Assembly: GCA_943846735.1 (NCBI GenBank) | Contig: OX044364.1 | Location: 2,542,001 to 2,606,000, forward strand | From: CAJQLB01 sp905479065 | GTDB lineage: Bacteria > Bacteroidota > Bacteroidia > Flavobacteriales > Flavobacteriaceae | Direction of reading: 5' to 3' | Length of the DNA stretch: 64,000 bases | Made by a program: the position numbers and the translations under genes | Part shown: positions 51,784 through 60,707 of the stretch, piece by piece | How positions within the stretch are numbered: position 1 is the first letter of the stretch | Layout of the letters: every line of letters starts with the position of its first letter | Notes under the pieces: generated by a model | Databases searched by the model: none | The model's input: only the letters and a program-made list of their open reading frames with translations | Told to the model about the DNA's origin: nothing

Positions 51784-52479
51784 TTAACTAAGTTTCGCTA
51801 AATAATCATGATGGGGTCCTCGAAACATTAATTCACACGTTAGTCCAACAGAATTAGACAAGGTTTTTAATTTTAAAAAATCAAGGTATAACCACTTCAT
51901 TGGGATTTCTTTGACACCACGATAACTTAAATAATAGTCCAACTCACCATAATATTTATCTGAATTCTCTACTAAATAATGTTTCTCTTGTCCTTTATAC
52001 ATGTACTTAATGTCAGATGAGTCAATTAAAATTTGGCCACCTGGGCTGAGTAATGATTTTAGATGGGTTAGGTATTTGGGAGTGCTTTTAATAGTTTGAA
52101 AAATACCTGTTCCGTTCATAAGAACTAAGATCGTGTCATATTGTACCATTACATCTAAAACATCCAACTTTTGTGCATTCATGACACCTCGATGTTTCGT
52201 TACAATTATTGCTCCCTCTGAAACATCAATCGCTTTGACGTTATAACCCAAACTTTTGAGGTATAAACTGTGACTTCCAGCACCACAGCCTACGTCAAGA
52301 ATCCGTCCGTAAGACAAGTCTAGAGCCTTTTTTTCAATAATTGGCATATCATTATAATCTCTAAACAAATAGGAAAGAGGTAAGGTGTCATTTTCTGAGA
52401 TAGAAGTTGACGTAATGATATCTTTATCATTAGTTCCTAATAAAAAATCTACCAGCGCTTTTCCAAAAATATCTTTCAT
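51784..52479 (-). CDS. SAM-dependent methyltransferase (class I)
   Basis: A 231-residue methyltransferase of the seven-strand fold. Motif I is RILDVGCGAGSHSLYLK, followed by NVKAIDVSEGAI (acid in motif II) and LVLMNGTGIFQ (motif IV). The C-terminal part, HYLVENSDKYYGELDYYLSYRG, is unusual and probably binds the acceptor, which is unknown. It converges with the amidohydrolase gene (6 bases between stops) and is divergent from the YkgJ gene with 22 bases between the start codons. Confidence 0.85.
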   Translation of the reverse strand: MKDIFGKALVDFLLGTNDKDIITSTSISENDTLPLSYLFRDYNDMPIIEKKALDLSYGRILDVGCGAGSHSLYLKSLGYNVKAIDVSEGAIIVTKHRGVMNAQKLDVLDVMVQYDTILVLMNGTGIFQTIKSTPKYLTHLKSLLSPGGQILIDSSDIKYMYKGQEKHYLVENSDKYYGELDYYLSYRGVKEIPMKWLYLDFLKLKTLSNSVGLTCELMFRGPHHDYLAKLS

Positions 52480-52489
52480 ATAAAAACTT

Positions 52490-52497
52490 TACCTTTG
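52490..52497 (+). promoter_or_regulatory. Promoter -7 element (TACCTTTG), leaderless candidate
   Basis: A perfect TAnnTTTG four bases before the ATG at 52502. Transcription would start at or just before the start codon, exactly as at 19018. Confidence 0.55.
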
Positions 52498-52501
52498 TTA
52501 A

Positions 52502-52993
52502 ATGCAAGAAATAATTAACAATCTACCAAAGTTTGTCAAAGATAAGCATAAGGAAAATAAAGCGTTTTTTAATAAATTAAAAAAAAGACCACCAAAGCAG
52601 TTAGATTATTTAATGCAGGACTTACATGACAATGAATTTCAAAGGACAGATTGCTTAAAATGTGCTAATTGTTGTAAAACAACAGGCCCTTTGTTCACTG
52701 ACAAGGATGTTAATCGGATTTCAAAATACTTGAGGCTAAAAGCTCCTCAGTTTATTAATAAGTATTTAAGGTTTGATGAGGAAGGCGATTATGTTTTAAA
52801 TACTTTACCTTGTGTATTTTTGGGGGATGATAATTATTGTTCGATTTATGAGGTAAGACCGAAGGCATGTCGAGAATTCCCACACACAAACAGAAAAAAG
52901 TTTTATCAAATTTCAAATTTGACATTAAAAAATGTAGCTATTTGTCCAGCTGCATATAATATCGTTGAAGCCCTCAAAAAGAATATGAAGTAA
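52502..52993 (+). CDS. YkgJ-family cysteine-cluster protein
   Basis: A 163-residue protein of the CxxCxxCC family, thought to bind zinc or an iron-sulfur cluster. The cluster is TDCLKCANCCKTTGP (C-x2-C-x2-CC form), with further Cys in LPCVFLGDDNYCSIYEVRPKACREFPH and AICPAAY. The family is widespread without a proven role. The gene has what looks like a leaderless promoter. The next gene starts 28 bases later on the same strand. Confidence 0.88.
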   Translation: MQEIINNLPKFVKDKHKENKAFFNKLKKRPPKQLDYLMQDLHDNEFQRTDCLKCANCCKTTGPLFTDKDVNRISKYLRLKAPQFINKYLRFDEEGDYVLNTLPCVFLGDDNYCSIYEVRPKACREFPHTNRKKFYQISNLTLKNVAICPAAYNIVEALKKNMK

Positions 52994-53021
52994 AGTATAA
53001 AAAGAATTAACCTACAAATAA

Positions 53022-53915
53022 ATGAAAAATATAATTTTATCTACGTTCATCCTACTTCTCCCCCTCCAGAGTCTTGAATCACAAGAGTGGTTTACTAATT
53101 TTGACATTGCTAAGAGATTGGCTTTGGTTCAAGATAAGATGCTATTTGTTGTGTGGGAAGAATCTTTATTTCAGAGATATCCATTAACATACAATACTGC
53201 TGAGGGAGATATGATTATCACTGATTTGTCACAAGACAATAATTTTGATGAATTAATTTGGGAATATTTTGTTCCCGTATTATTACCTGAATCAGCTTAC
53301 GAGAAAATACGTCAGACTTCTGAAGGGCGATCGGCAGAATATTTAGCTAAACTCAATGATGACAGTATTAAAATTATGGATGTAAATATGAATATTTTTA
53401 ATAGTACTGATCCCTTCAATTTTGAACAAAACTTATCAAAAATAATTAAAACTTATTCCTTGAGGACGACACTCATTAAACAAGATTTAACTAATTATTT
53501 AAAACATAAAAATTTCACAACCGCCTTTAATTTAGCGTCTAAGTATCTTGATTTAGCGATGTTTGTTGAGACTGATGCTAGAGAAGAAATTGTTGTTTTA
53601 GCAAATATTTATTTTAATGAATCAATTGCTTTTTTAGACAAAACAAAAACAGATAATCGTGAAGCTTATTTGCAACGAATAAAGCTTCTTTCGATTAAAG
53701 AAAGCCTACTGTTAAATGCGGGAAAAAAAGCGAAGAGACAGCTTAAGAAACTAGTAATTTCAGATATTAATAAAATTAATATACAGCTTTATGATTTTTT
53801 AAAATACACTACTTTTATGTGCTTAGGAGATAATGACTCAGCAGCTTTACACCTCAGTAAGCTCTCTAATGTTAATCTAAAAAAAGCAAATCTCATTATT
53901 AAAATGAACAATTAA
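53022..53915 (+). CDS. Exported protein of unknown function, thioredoxin-fold-like N-terminus
   Basis: I do not recognise the family. A signal peptide (about 1-20) is followed by FTNFDIAKRLALVQDKMLFVVWEES. This resembles the first strand and helix of thioredoxin-like proteins (FxxALAxAKxxxKLLFVxW), but the CxxC active site is missing, so it would not be an oxidoreductase. Residues 160-297 are helical and TPR-like (AFNLASKYLDLAM, KAKRQLKKLV). It lies between the YkgJ gene and a fatty acid hydroxylase gene with short gaps. The role is unknown. Confidence 0.7.
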   Translation: MKNIILSTFILLLPLQSLESQEWFTNFDIAKRLALVQDKMLFVVWEESLFQRYPLTYNTAEGDMIITDLSQDNNFDELIWEYFVPVLLPESAYEKIRQTSEGRSAEYLAKLNDDSIKIMDVNMNIFNSTDPFNFEQNLSKIIKTYSLRTTLIKQDLTNYLKHKNFTTAFNLASKYLDLAMFVETDAREEIVVLANIYFNESIAFLDKTKTDNREAYLQRIKLLSIKESLLLNAGKKAKRQLKKLVISDINKINIQLYDFLKYTTFMCLGDNDSAALHLSKLSNVNLKKANLIIKMNN

Positions 53916-53920
53916 TTGCT

Positions 53921-54760
53921 ATGGAATCCTTGTTAAATTATTTTGAGAATATACCATCTTTACACAGAAGTTTTATCCTTGTGGGTGGACTGACTTTTTT
54001 TTGGATTTTAGAAGGTTTGTTTCCGCTATTTAGATTTAATTACAAAAAGTGGCGTCATGCAGCGCCTAATATTTTTTTTACAATCACCACAATTATTATA
54101 AATTTTGCTCTTGCGTTCTTACTGTTGAAATCATCTGATTTTGTATCAGATAATCAATTTGGAATCCTCAATTGGCTACCTAATATACCTGTTTGGCTAT
54201 TCATAACGCTAGGTGTATTACTAATGGATTTGATTGGTGCTTATCTGCCGCATTACCTTGAACATAAAATAAAGCCATTATGGATGATTCATTTAGTTCA
54301 TCACACGGATCACAAGGTTGATACAACAACTGCAAATAGACACCATCCTCTTGAAAGTTTTATACGGTATACGTTTACGTTAATGGGTGTTTTTGTTATT
54401 GGTGCTCCTATTGGAATTGTTATGTTATATCAATCTCTGTCGTTAGTCGCGACTCAATTTAGTCATGCAAATATCAAATTCCCTAAACATATTGATACAT
54501 TAATCTCATTAGTTTTGATATCTCCTGATATGCATAAAGTACACCATCATCATGTATTACCTTACACAGATTCAAATTATGGGAATATTTTTTCTATTTG
54601 GGATAGATGTTTTGGAACTTTTATGAAGCTTGATCGTGAAAAATTGATTTATGGTGTTGATGTTTTTCCTAATGAGAAAGAGAATGGAAATATTTTGGTT
54701 TTATTAAAACAGCCTTTTCAGAAATATCAAAAATCCACAACCATCCCAAGTAAGAAATAG
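53921..54760 (+). CDS. Sterol desaturase/fatty acid hydroxylase-family membrane enzyme
   Basis: A 279-residue di-iron membrane enzyme that adds a hydroxyl group to, or desaturates, a lipid. Four to five membrane helices are visible. The eight-His signature is complete: HYLEH (residues about 110-114), HLVHHTD, NRHHPLE, and PDMHKVHHHH near 203. In Bacteroidota such enzymes act on carotenoids, sterol-like lipids or fatty acids; the substrate is not visible. It starts 6 bases after the preceding unknown gene. Confidence 0.9.
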   Translation: MESLLNYFENIPSLHRSFILVGGLTFFWILEGLFPLFRFNYKKWRHAAPNIFFTITTIIINFALAFLLLKSSDFVSDNQFGILNWLPNIPVWLFITLGVLLMDLIGAYLPHYLEHKIKPLWMIHLVHHTDHKVDTTTANRHHPLESFIRYTFTLMGVFVIGAPIGIVMLYQSLSLVATQFSHANIKFPKHIDTLISLVLISPDMHKVHHHHVLPYTDSNYGNIFSIWDRCFGTFMKLDREKLIYGVDVFPNEKENGNILVLLKQPFQKYQKSTTIPSKK

Positions 54761-54947
54761 AGCTGCTTCATGTGTGTGAAAATTGTGAGATAAGAGGACC
54801 TGTTTTTTTTAATAATGTGCGGTTATCCCTTTTTTTGTGTACTTCATAGGTTTTTTTAATTGTTTACATATGTTTTAATTTAGATTTATCCTGAGGGAAT
54901 AGGAATAATCATTGAGTTTAATCTTTTTTGAACTTAATTTAGAACAT

Positions 54948-55325
54948 ATGTATAAAGTATTAACGACGCTAGTTATAGCGTTTTTTTGTCTCTCAAATCT
55001 TCAAACATTCGCACAACAGGGTTTTGCTGAAATAGAGAAAAATATTAATTTTCGAGCACGTTCGCTTGTCCATGAGTTAAATGCAACAAAAGATTCCTTG
55101 TTTCTTAAAAGCGAAAAAGATATCAAATCCATCTATACGATTCACAATCAAATAAAACACGACTTAATAAAGCATGTTAATAATAAAAATTATAAGTTGT
55201 CATTAAGAGATTTTAATAGAGGAAAACATGTTTTTGTAGTTGTCCAACAATTACTCAAAATCGTATTTGTGGTTCGTGTGTATGGAGAAAATGAAGTTTC
55301 TGGTTCAATAATGACAGGTAAATAA
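54948..55325 (+). CDS. Small secreted protein of unknown function (125 aa)
   Basis: I do not recognise the family. ATG 54948 gives a good signal peptide (MYKVLTTLVIAFFCLSNLQTF, cleaved before AQQG near residue 22). An upstream in-frame TTG at 54912 would bury the signal and is rejected. The mature part is helical and basic (FRARSLVHELNATKDSLF, KHDLIKHVNNK, VVQQLLKIVFVVRVYG). It lies between the hydroxylase and the convergent NamZ gene, with 12 bases to the latter. It could also be a spurious frame, but composition and signal favour a gene. Confidence 0.6.
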   Translation: MYKVLTTLVIAFFCLSNLQTFAQQGFAEIEKNINFRARSLVHELNATKDSLFLKSEKDIKSIYTIHNQIKHDLIKHVNNKNYKLSLRDFNRGKHVFVVVQQLLKIVFVVRVYGENEVSGSIMTGK

Positions 55326-55336
55326 CGTGCGTTGTT

Positions 55337-56545
55337 TTAGTCATAAATGAGATACTTTTTTCGAATCTTTTTAAATGCCTCTAGGTCGTCTATCCAAGTG
55401 GCTTTTATGTCCTCTTCAGTTAATCCTTTTTCTATTTGAGTTTGCAGGGTAACAGTTCCTGCGTGCTTTGTAAATCCTTTTTTTAAGAAAAATTGAGATT
55501 TATCTTTACAATTTTCATACGCCTTAATTAACCACTTTAACGTTAACTCTTTTTTTACTAGGACATTTTGTAAGTTTTCTCCAAAACATAAAATATCATT
55601 GTGCTTTGGATTTTTTGCTCCAAAATTAGGATGAGGTATGTAGGTAAATTTCATGACTGTTGAATCAAGAAATGGAGCACCATAACGTTGAAATTGAAAT
55701 TCAGTACCTCTACCAGCATTAATATTAGTTCCTTCAAATAAGCCCAGACTAGGATACAGCTTAACAGCAAGGTCATTGGGAATATTAGGAGAAGGCCTAA
55801 TTGGTAGACTGTAGGATTTGTCGTGATTATAGTTAGAACATGAAACAATTATTAATTCGCAAACTTTTGAATCAGATAACCATTTTTCTCCGTTAATCAT
55901 TTGTGCATATTCAGCTAATGTCATTCCGTGGACTAAGGGAATTTCATGCATTCCAAGGAAACTACGATGTTTTTTTTCCATAGTTGGTCCATCAACGTAT
56001 TGCCCATTTGGATTAGGTCTATCTAAAATGACAAGTGGAATATTCGCTTCTGCGCAGGACTCCATTATGTAATGTAGTGTTGATAAATAGGTGTAAAATC
56101 TCACACCAATATCTTGAATATCAAAAATCATGATATCTAAATTTTCAAGCGTTTCTTTTTTAGGTTTTTTGTGAGAGCCGTGCAATGATATTATTGGAAC
56201 TCCTGTTTTAATGTCTACACCATTCTCCACGCTTTCTCCGGCATCTTTGTTGCCTCTAAAACCATGCTCAGGTGAAAATATGGTAGTTACATTAATGTTC
56301 AAAGATATAAGTGAATCAATTAAATGGGTGTAAGAATGATCATCTTTAAAAATAACTGATGTCTGATTAGCGACAACGCCAATACGTTTTTCCTGAAGTA
56401 GGGAGACATACGTTGACGTATTATTGGCACCAACAATGATGGAATGATCGTTTTTTTTAAATGTTTCAGATTTGAATTTGTTTCCACATGAAATTAATAA
56501 GAGAACAAATAATAAAACAGTATTTTTGACTTTATCTAATTTCAT
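55337..56545 (-). CDS. namZ: Exo-beta-N-acetylmuramidase NamZ (DUF1343), lipoprotein
   Basis: A 402-residue enzyme of family GH171 that removes MurNAc from the non-reducing end of peptidoglycan chains, for recycling. A lipoprotein signal ends in I-S-C. DUF1343 landmarks are GVVANQTS, SPEHGFRG, DIQDIGVRFYTY, LDRPNPNG, and LPIRPSPNIPNDLAV followed by EGTNINAGRGTEFQF. Start at 56545 (MKLDKV) is preferred; an ATG at 56554 would add three residues and overlap the TTG start of the divergent permease. Its promoter must lie within the permease coding region, and none was clearly seen. Confidence 0.92.
   Translation of the reverse strand: MKLDKVKNTVLLFVLLLISCGNKFKSETFKKNDHSIIVGANNTSTYVSLLQEKRIGVVANQTSVIFKDDHSYTHLIDSLISLNINVTTIFSPEHGFRGNKDAGESVENGVDIKTGVPIISLHGSHKKPKKETLENLDIMIFDIQDIGVRFYTYLSTLHYIMESCAEANIPLVILDRPNPNGQYVDGPTMEKKHRSFLGMHEIPLVHGMTLAEYAQMINGEKWLSDSKVCELIIVSCSNYNHDKSYSLPIRPSPNIPNDLAVKLYPSLGLFEGTNINAGRGTEFQFQRYGAPFLDSTVMKFTYIPHPNFGAKNPKHNDILCFGENLQNVLVKKELTLKWLIKAYENCKDKSQFFLKKGFTKHAGTVTLQTQIEKGLTEEDIKATWIDDLEAFKKIRKKYLIYD
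56521..56528 (+). promoter_or_regulatory. Promoter -7 element (TATTTTTG) for the permease, inside namZ
   Basis: A perfect TAnnTTTG in the 5' coding part of namZ on the opposite strand, 25 bases before the TTG at 56554. The permease therefore appears to be transcribed from within its divergent neighbour. Confidence 0.5.
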
Positions 56546-56553
56546 TAGCAACA

Positions 56554-57789
56554 TTGAATTTCGAATATTTTATAGCAAAACGTATTATTGGAACTAAGTC
56601 GTATAAAAGTAGTATATCGGCGCCAATAATAAAAATTGGTATTACTGCAATTGCCATCGGAATTATAGTCATGCTTATTGCCATTGCAACAGGAACTGGT
56701 TTACAGCAAAAAATACGTGATAAAGCAGTAGCTTTTAATGGGCACATTACTGTTTCAAACTTTGATAGTAATCGGTCTGAGGAATCTCAAGTGCCTGTGT
56801 CACTTGATGAAGAATTTTATTCAAAAGTTTTGAATATTGAAGGTGTCACACACTTTCAAGCAGTAGCAGCAAAATTTGGTATCATTAGAACTGAAAATGA
56901 TTTTGAAGGTGTTGTCATGAAGGGTGTTGGGAATGATTATGATTGGCAATATTTTAAAGAGTTTCTTGTTGACGGAACCTTGCCATCTTACGAAAAAGGA
57001 ACTAATAATGATGTTCTTATTTCTCAATATTTAGTAAATCGATTAGATTTGACTGTTGGTAGTAGTTTTCAGATGTTTTTTATGAAAAATGAGGGGAATC
57101 AAGTACCATCAATACGAAAATTTAATATTGTTGGAGTGTTTAATTCAGGATTTCAAGAACTGGATGAAACTTATTTTATAGGAGATATCAAACATGTTCA
57201 GCGTTTAAATAAATGGAAGTCTGAAGAGGTGGGGAATTTTGAAGTTTTTATACGTGACCATTCTGATTTAACGGTGATTGCTGAGGAGATTTACAAAAAC
57301 ACACCATCTCATATGAATACAACGACTGTTGCTGAAAAGTATGCATCTATATTTGAATGGATCAGTATTTTTGACAATAACACAAATGGGATTATTTTAA
57401 TTATGATTTTTGTTGCGGGTATAAATATGATAACAGTGTTATTGGTGTTAATACTCGAACGAACACCAATGATAGGACTATTGAAGGCTCTTGGAGCTCG
57501 AAACTTCAGCTTGCGAAAACTATTTTTATACAACGCCTCATACCTTATACTGCTTGGAATGTTTTGGGGGAATTTAATTGGTTTAGGATTATTATATGTA
57601 CAACAACAATTCGGTTTGTTTCCACTTAATCCTGATGTCTATTATGTCACTCAAGTTCCTGTTAATATAACCTTTACACATGTAATTATGTTAAACCTAG
57701 GAACCTTTAGTTTATGCCTTTTAATGTTGTTCATCCCGTCTATTGTAATTTCAAGAATTTCTCCAATTAGGGCAATGCGCTTTGACTAA
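56554..57789 (+). CDS. FtsX/LolC/E-family ABC permease (TTG start)
   Basis: A 411-residue permease with one N-terminal membrane helix, a large periplasmic domain (about 50-270) and three helices at the end (about 275-300, 320-350, 370-400). The pattern KSSISAPIIKIGITAIAIGIIVM and MITVLLVLILERTPMIGLLKALGA is that of LolC/E and MacB-type transporters, which move lipoproteins or other molecules out of the inner membrane. No ATPase is encoded next to it. The start is TTG: MNFEYFIAKR begins as in homologous permeases, and no ATG is nearby. It starts 8 bases from the divergent namZ start. Confidence 0.9.
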   Translation: MNFEYFIAKRIIGTKSYKSSISAPIIKIGITAIAIGIIVMLIAIATGTGLQQKIRDKAVAFNGHITVSNFDSNRSEESQVPVSLDEEFYSKVLNIEGVTHFQAVAAKFGIIRTENDFEGVVMKGVGNDYDWQYFKEFLVDGTLPSYEKGTNNDVLISQYLVNRLDLTVGSSFQMFFMKNEGNQVPSIRKFNIVGVFNSGFQELDETYFIGDIKHVQRLNKWKSEEVGNFEVFIRDHSDLTVIAEEIYKNTPSHMNTTTVAEKYASIFEWISIFDNNTNGIILIMIFVAGINMITVLLVLILERTPMIGLLKALGARNFSLRKLFLYNASYLILLGMFWGNLIGLGLLYVQQQFGLFPLNPDVYYVTQVPVNITFTHVIMLNLGTFSLCLLMLFIPSIVISRISPIRAMRFD

Positions 57790-57828
57790 ATAAAATCGAT
57801 TTATTCTTCTTGTACTGTAGTTTTAGCT

Positions 57829-57836
57829 TAAATTTG
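57829..57836 (+). promoter_or_regulatory. Promoter -7 element (TAAATTTG) for the PLP beta-synthase
   Basis: A perfect TAnnTTTG, 17 bases before the ATG at 57854. A TTG at 57810 is too close for the usual -33 spacing. Confidence 0.55.
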
Positions 57837-57853
57837 CAGAGCAAAATCAACTT

Positions 57854-58834
57854 ATGGAATACGCAGAAAATATTTTAGGGACGATAGGAAACACACCCAT
57901 GGTAAAACTAAATAAATTAGTTGAAGATTTACCGTGCTTGGTGCTAGCGAAATATGAGACGTTCAATCCAGGAAATTCTGTAAAAGACAGAATGGCCTTA
58001 AAAATGATTGAAGATGCAGAAGCCGATGGGCGTTTAAAGGCAGGAGGGACTATCATTGAAGGAACTTCTGGAAATACTGGTATGGGACTTGCTTTGGCTG
58101 CGATAGTAAAGGGTTACAAATGTATTTTTGTGATGTCCGACAAACAATCTAAAGAAAAAATGGATATTCTTAGAGCAGTAGGAGCTGAAGTTGTTGTGTG
58201 TCCCACAGACGTTGAACCAACTGATCCAAGAAGCTATTACTCTGTTTCAAAACGCTTAGGCGATGAAACTCCAAATTCATGGTATGTCAATCAATATGAC
58301 AATCCTAGTAATGCCATTGCCCATTATGAAAGCACTGGTCCAGAAATTTGGAAACAAACTGATGGTAAAATCACTCATTTTATTGTCGGGGTTGGCACTG
58401 GAGGAACAATCTCAGGGGTTGCTAAATACCTAAAAGAGCAAAACCCGGAAATTAAAATATGGGGGATTGATACTTATGGGTCTGTTTTTAAAAAATATCA
58501 TGAAACTGGAGAATTCGATGAAAAAGAGATTTATCCTTATGTTACTGAGGGAATTGGTGAAGATATTTTACCTGAGAATGTGAATTTTAATTTGATTGAT
58601 GGTTTTACAAAAGTAACCGACAAAGATGCAGCTGTCTACACGCAACTTTTGGCTAAAAAAGAAGGAATGTTTCTTGGTAATTCTGCGGGAGCAGCTATCA
58701 AAGGGTTACTTCAATTAAAAGATAAATTTCAAAAAGAGGATGTTGTAGTTGTCTTATTTCATGATCATGGTAGTCGCTATGTTGGCAAAATGTTTAATAA
58801 TGATTGGATGCGGAAAATGGGGTATATCGCCTAA
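57854..58834 (+). CDS. Cysteine synthase/cystathionine beta-synthase family
   Basis: A PLP-dependent beta-replacement enzyme of 326 residues. Lys44 in NPGNSVKDRM binds PLP, and TSGNTG (71-76) holds the substrate carboxyl; GVGTGGTISG cradles the phosphate. The stretch TPNSWYVNQYDNPSN and DPRSYYSVSKRL is closer to bacterial cystathionine beta-synthase than to O-acetylserine sulfhydrylase. The enzyme makes either cystathionine from serine and homocysteine or cysteine from O-acetylserine. There is no regulatory CBS tail. It converges on the DUF1015 gene with 6 bases between stops. Confidence 0.9.
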   Translation: MEYAENILGTIGNTPMVKLNKLVEDLPCLVLAKYETFNPGNSVKDRMALKMIEDAEADGRLKAGGTIIEGTSGNTGMGLALAAIVKGYKCIFVMSDKQSKEKMDILRAVGAEVVVCPTDVEPTDPRSYYSVSKRLGDETPNSWYVNQYDNPSNAIAHYESTGPEIWKQTDGKITHFIVGVGTGGTISGVAKYLKEQNPEIKIWGIDTYGSVFKKYHETGEFDEKEIYPYVTEGIGEDILPENVNFNLIDGFTKVTDKDAAVYTQLLAKKEGMFLGNSAGAAIKGLLQLKDKFQKEDVVVVLFHDHGSRYVGKMFNNDWMRKMGYIA

Positions 58835-58840
58835 GAAGGA

Positions 58841-60091
58841 TTAGTCAGTTAAATCATGAATAAATAAACCACTTCTTAATTTTGGCTCAAACCATGTCAC
58901 CTTTGGGGGCATCAGTAAATCGTTGTCAGAGATATTAATAAGTTGTGTCATGCTTACTGGATACATTGAAAAAGCAACCTTCATGTCACCACTATCTACA
59001 CGTTTTTCTAATTCACTTAAACCTCTCATACCACCTACAAAATCGATTCGAATATCTTTTCTCAAGTCAATGATATCAAAAATGGGTTCCAAAACATTTT
59101 TTGAAAGAATGGTGACATCGAGTTGTCCTATAGGATCAGAATCATCATAACTATCGGGTAATGAAGAAAGTTTATACCATTGGCCTTCTAAGTACATGCC
59201 AAAAGTATGAAGACTCTCAGGACGATACTGTGTTGCACAAGTCACGACGTCAAATTTATTTTTTAAACGCTGAATAAGTTCATTTTTAGTGAATCCGTTG
59301 AGATCTTTTACGACACGATTATAATCAAGAATTTTTAACTGATTATCAGGAAACACAACAGCCATGAAATAATTATCTCTTTTTTTATCGTCAAGATTCC
59401 CATTTCTTGAATCTCTAAATTCTTTGCCTACAAGAGCTCCTGCAGCGGTGCGATGATGGCCATCAGCAATATAAATTTTTGGAACTTTTGTTTTAAAAAG
59501 GGCAGTTATTTTTCGAAGTATCTCTTTGTTGGTAATGGCCCATAATCGATGTCGAATGTCATCATCTGAAATGAAATCATATAGGTGTTTCTCTTTCTTA
59601 GTAATGTTGACGAGTTGGTCAATGCCTGTAACTTGAGGATATGATAAAAAGACAGCTTCATAATTTAGTGCACTGTAACGCACATGATTTTTTCTATCCT
59701 CCTCTTTGTCAGGACGAGTTAATTCATGTTTTTTAATCGTATTATTAAAATAATCATCAATGGAACAACAACCAACTAATCCCGTTTGAGTGTGATTTCC
59801 CATAGTCAATTCGTAAACATAATAGCTCTCATGAGAATCCTGTTTTAAAATATTTTTTGAAACAAAATCATCAAATACAGCTTTACCTTTTTCGTATACT
59901 CGTGGAGCATAATAATTTGAATCCTCTGAAAAATTTATTTCAGGTTTTATAACATTATAAAAAGAAATAGGATTGTTTAATGCTTCCAATTTTGCCTCCT
60001 TTGCATTAAGTACGTCGTATGGTTTACTCGCTATATTCTGTGCATATTTTTGTTGTGGGCGATATGCTTTAAATGGAACAAAAATAGACAT
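58841..60091 (-). CDS. DUF1015-family protein
   Basis: A 416-residue cytoplasmic protein of the DUF1015 family. Landmarks are the start (FVPFKAYRPQQKYAQNIASKPYDVLN), the long conserved KIYIADGHHRTAAGA with a His pair in the middle, HELTRPDKEEDR, and GLFIHDLTD at the C-terminus. The His pair in ADGHHR suggests a ParB-like or kinase-type active site, which is inference. In many genomes this family is linked to serine metabolism by gene neighbourhood, but the phosphoglycerate dehydrogenase and serC genes are not here. No signal peptide. Confidence 0.85.
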   Translation of the reverse strand: MSIFVPFKAYRPQQKYAQNIASKPYDVLNAKEAKLEALNNPISFYNVIKPEINFSEDSNYYAPRVYEKGKAVFDDFVSKNILKQDSHESYYVYELTMGNHTQTGLVGCCSIDDYFNNTIKKHELTRPDKEEDRKNHVRYSALNYEAVFLSYPQVTGIDQLVNITKKEKHLYDFISDDDIRHRLWAITNKEILRKITALFKTKVPKIYIADGHHRTAAGALVGKEFRDSRNGNLDDKKRDNYFMAVVFPDNQLKILDYNRVVKDLNGFTKNELIQRLKNKFDVVTCATQYRPESLHTFGMYLEGQWYKLSSLPDSYDDSDPIGQLDVTILSKNVLEPIFDIIDLRKDIRIDFVGGMRGLSELEKRVDSGDMKVAFSMYPVSMTQLINISDNDLLMPPKVTWFEPKLRSGLFIHDLTD

Positions 60092-60184
60092 CTCGTGTTA
60101 GTTTTAGTTAGGTGTTAGTTCTTACGAAGTTATCTCTAAACGAGGGTTTAGACAAAAAAACAGTCACAATGTTATTGATAGTTA

Positions 60185-60706
60185 TCAACCTATTTTTAGA
60201 CCGTAAACATACTGACCACAAACTTTTTTATTTAAATCAATAATACCCGGAAAATGACCCCATTTTTTAAAATTATAGTTCTCTAATAACGAGATACTTG
60301 CGGTGTTGTTGTCCAAAAGAATAGCGAGTAGACTATGCTTTTTAAGCCGCTTGCAATCTTTTATTGCATACTTCATGAGTGTTGATCCAATCTGTTTTAG
60401 ATGATGGTTGTAATCTACATAGTAGCTGATTTCAGCAACCTTTGACATGGCTTGTCGACCGCGTCTATAGGGTGATAAATAGCAAAAGCCAACAATTTGT
60501 TTATTAAGTGTGGCGACATAAATTGGGTGGGTGTTTATATCAAATTCATGAAACCATTTTAATTTACTTTCCACAGTTTCTTTTATTAAAATACCATTTG
60601 CTTGAGCATCAATTGCTTGATTCAAAATGAAGATTATTTTAGGGAGGTCTGTAATATTTGCGTATCTAACGACAATACGTTGTGATTTAGTTTTTAAAGT
60701 ATTCAT
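60185..60706 (-). CDS. GNAT-family N-acetyltransferase, phosphinothricin type
   Basis: A 173-residue acetyltransferase using acetyl-CoA. Early RYANITDLPKIIFILNQAI and YVATLNKQIVGFCYL (strand 4) are followed by AEISYYVDYNHHLKQIGSTLMKYAI, the acetyl-CoA loop region in which the usual R/Q-x-x-G-x-G/A reads H-L-K-Q-I-G-S. NNTASISLLENYNFKKWGHF completes the fold. The arrangement is closest to the phosphinothricin/methionine sulfoximine acetyltransferase branch. It starts one base after the DUF885 gene ends, so the two are cotranscribed. Confidence 0.88.
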   Translation of the reverse strand: MNTLKTKSQRIVVRYANITDLPKIIFILNQAIDAQANGILIKETVESKLKWFHEFDINTHPIYVATLNKQIVGFCYLSPYRRGRQAMSKVAEISYYVDYNHHLKQIGSTLMKYAIKDCKRLKKHSLLAILLDNNTASISLLENYNFKKWGHFPGIIDLNKKVCGQYVYGLKIG

Positions 60707-60707
60707 A

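Noticed and set aside
54912..54947. TTG-started longer version of the small secreted protein
   Set aside because: It would place 12 residues before a good signal peptide; ATG at 54948 is the natural start.
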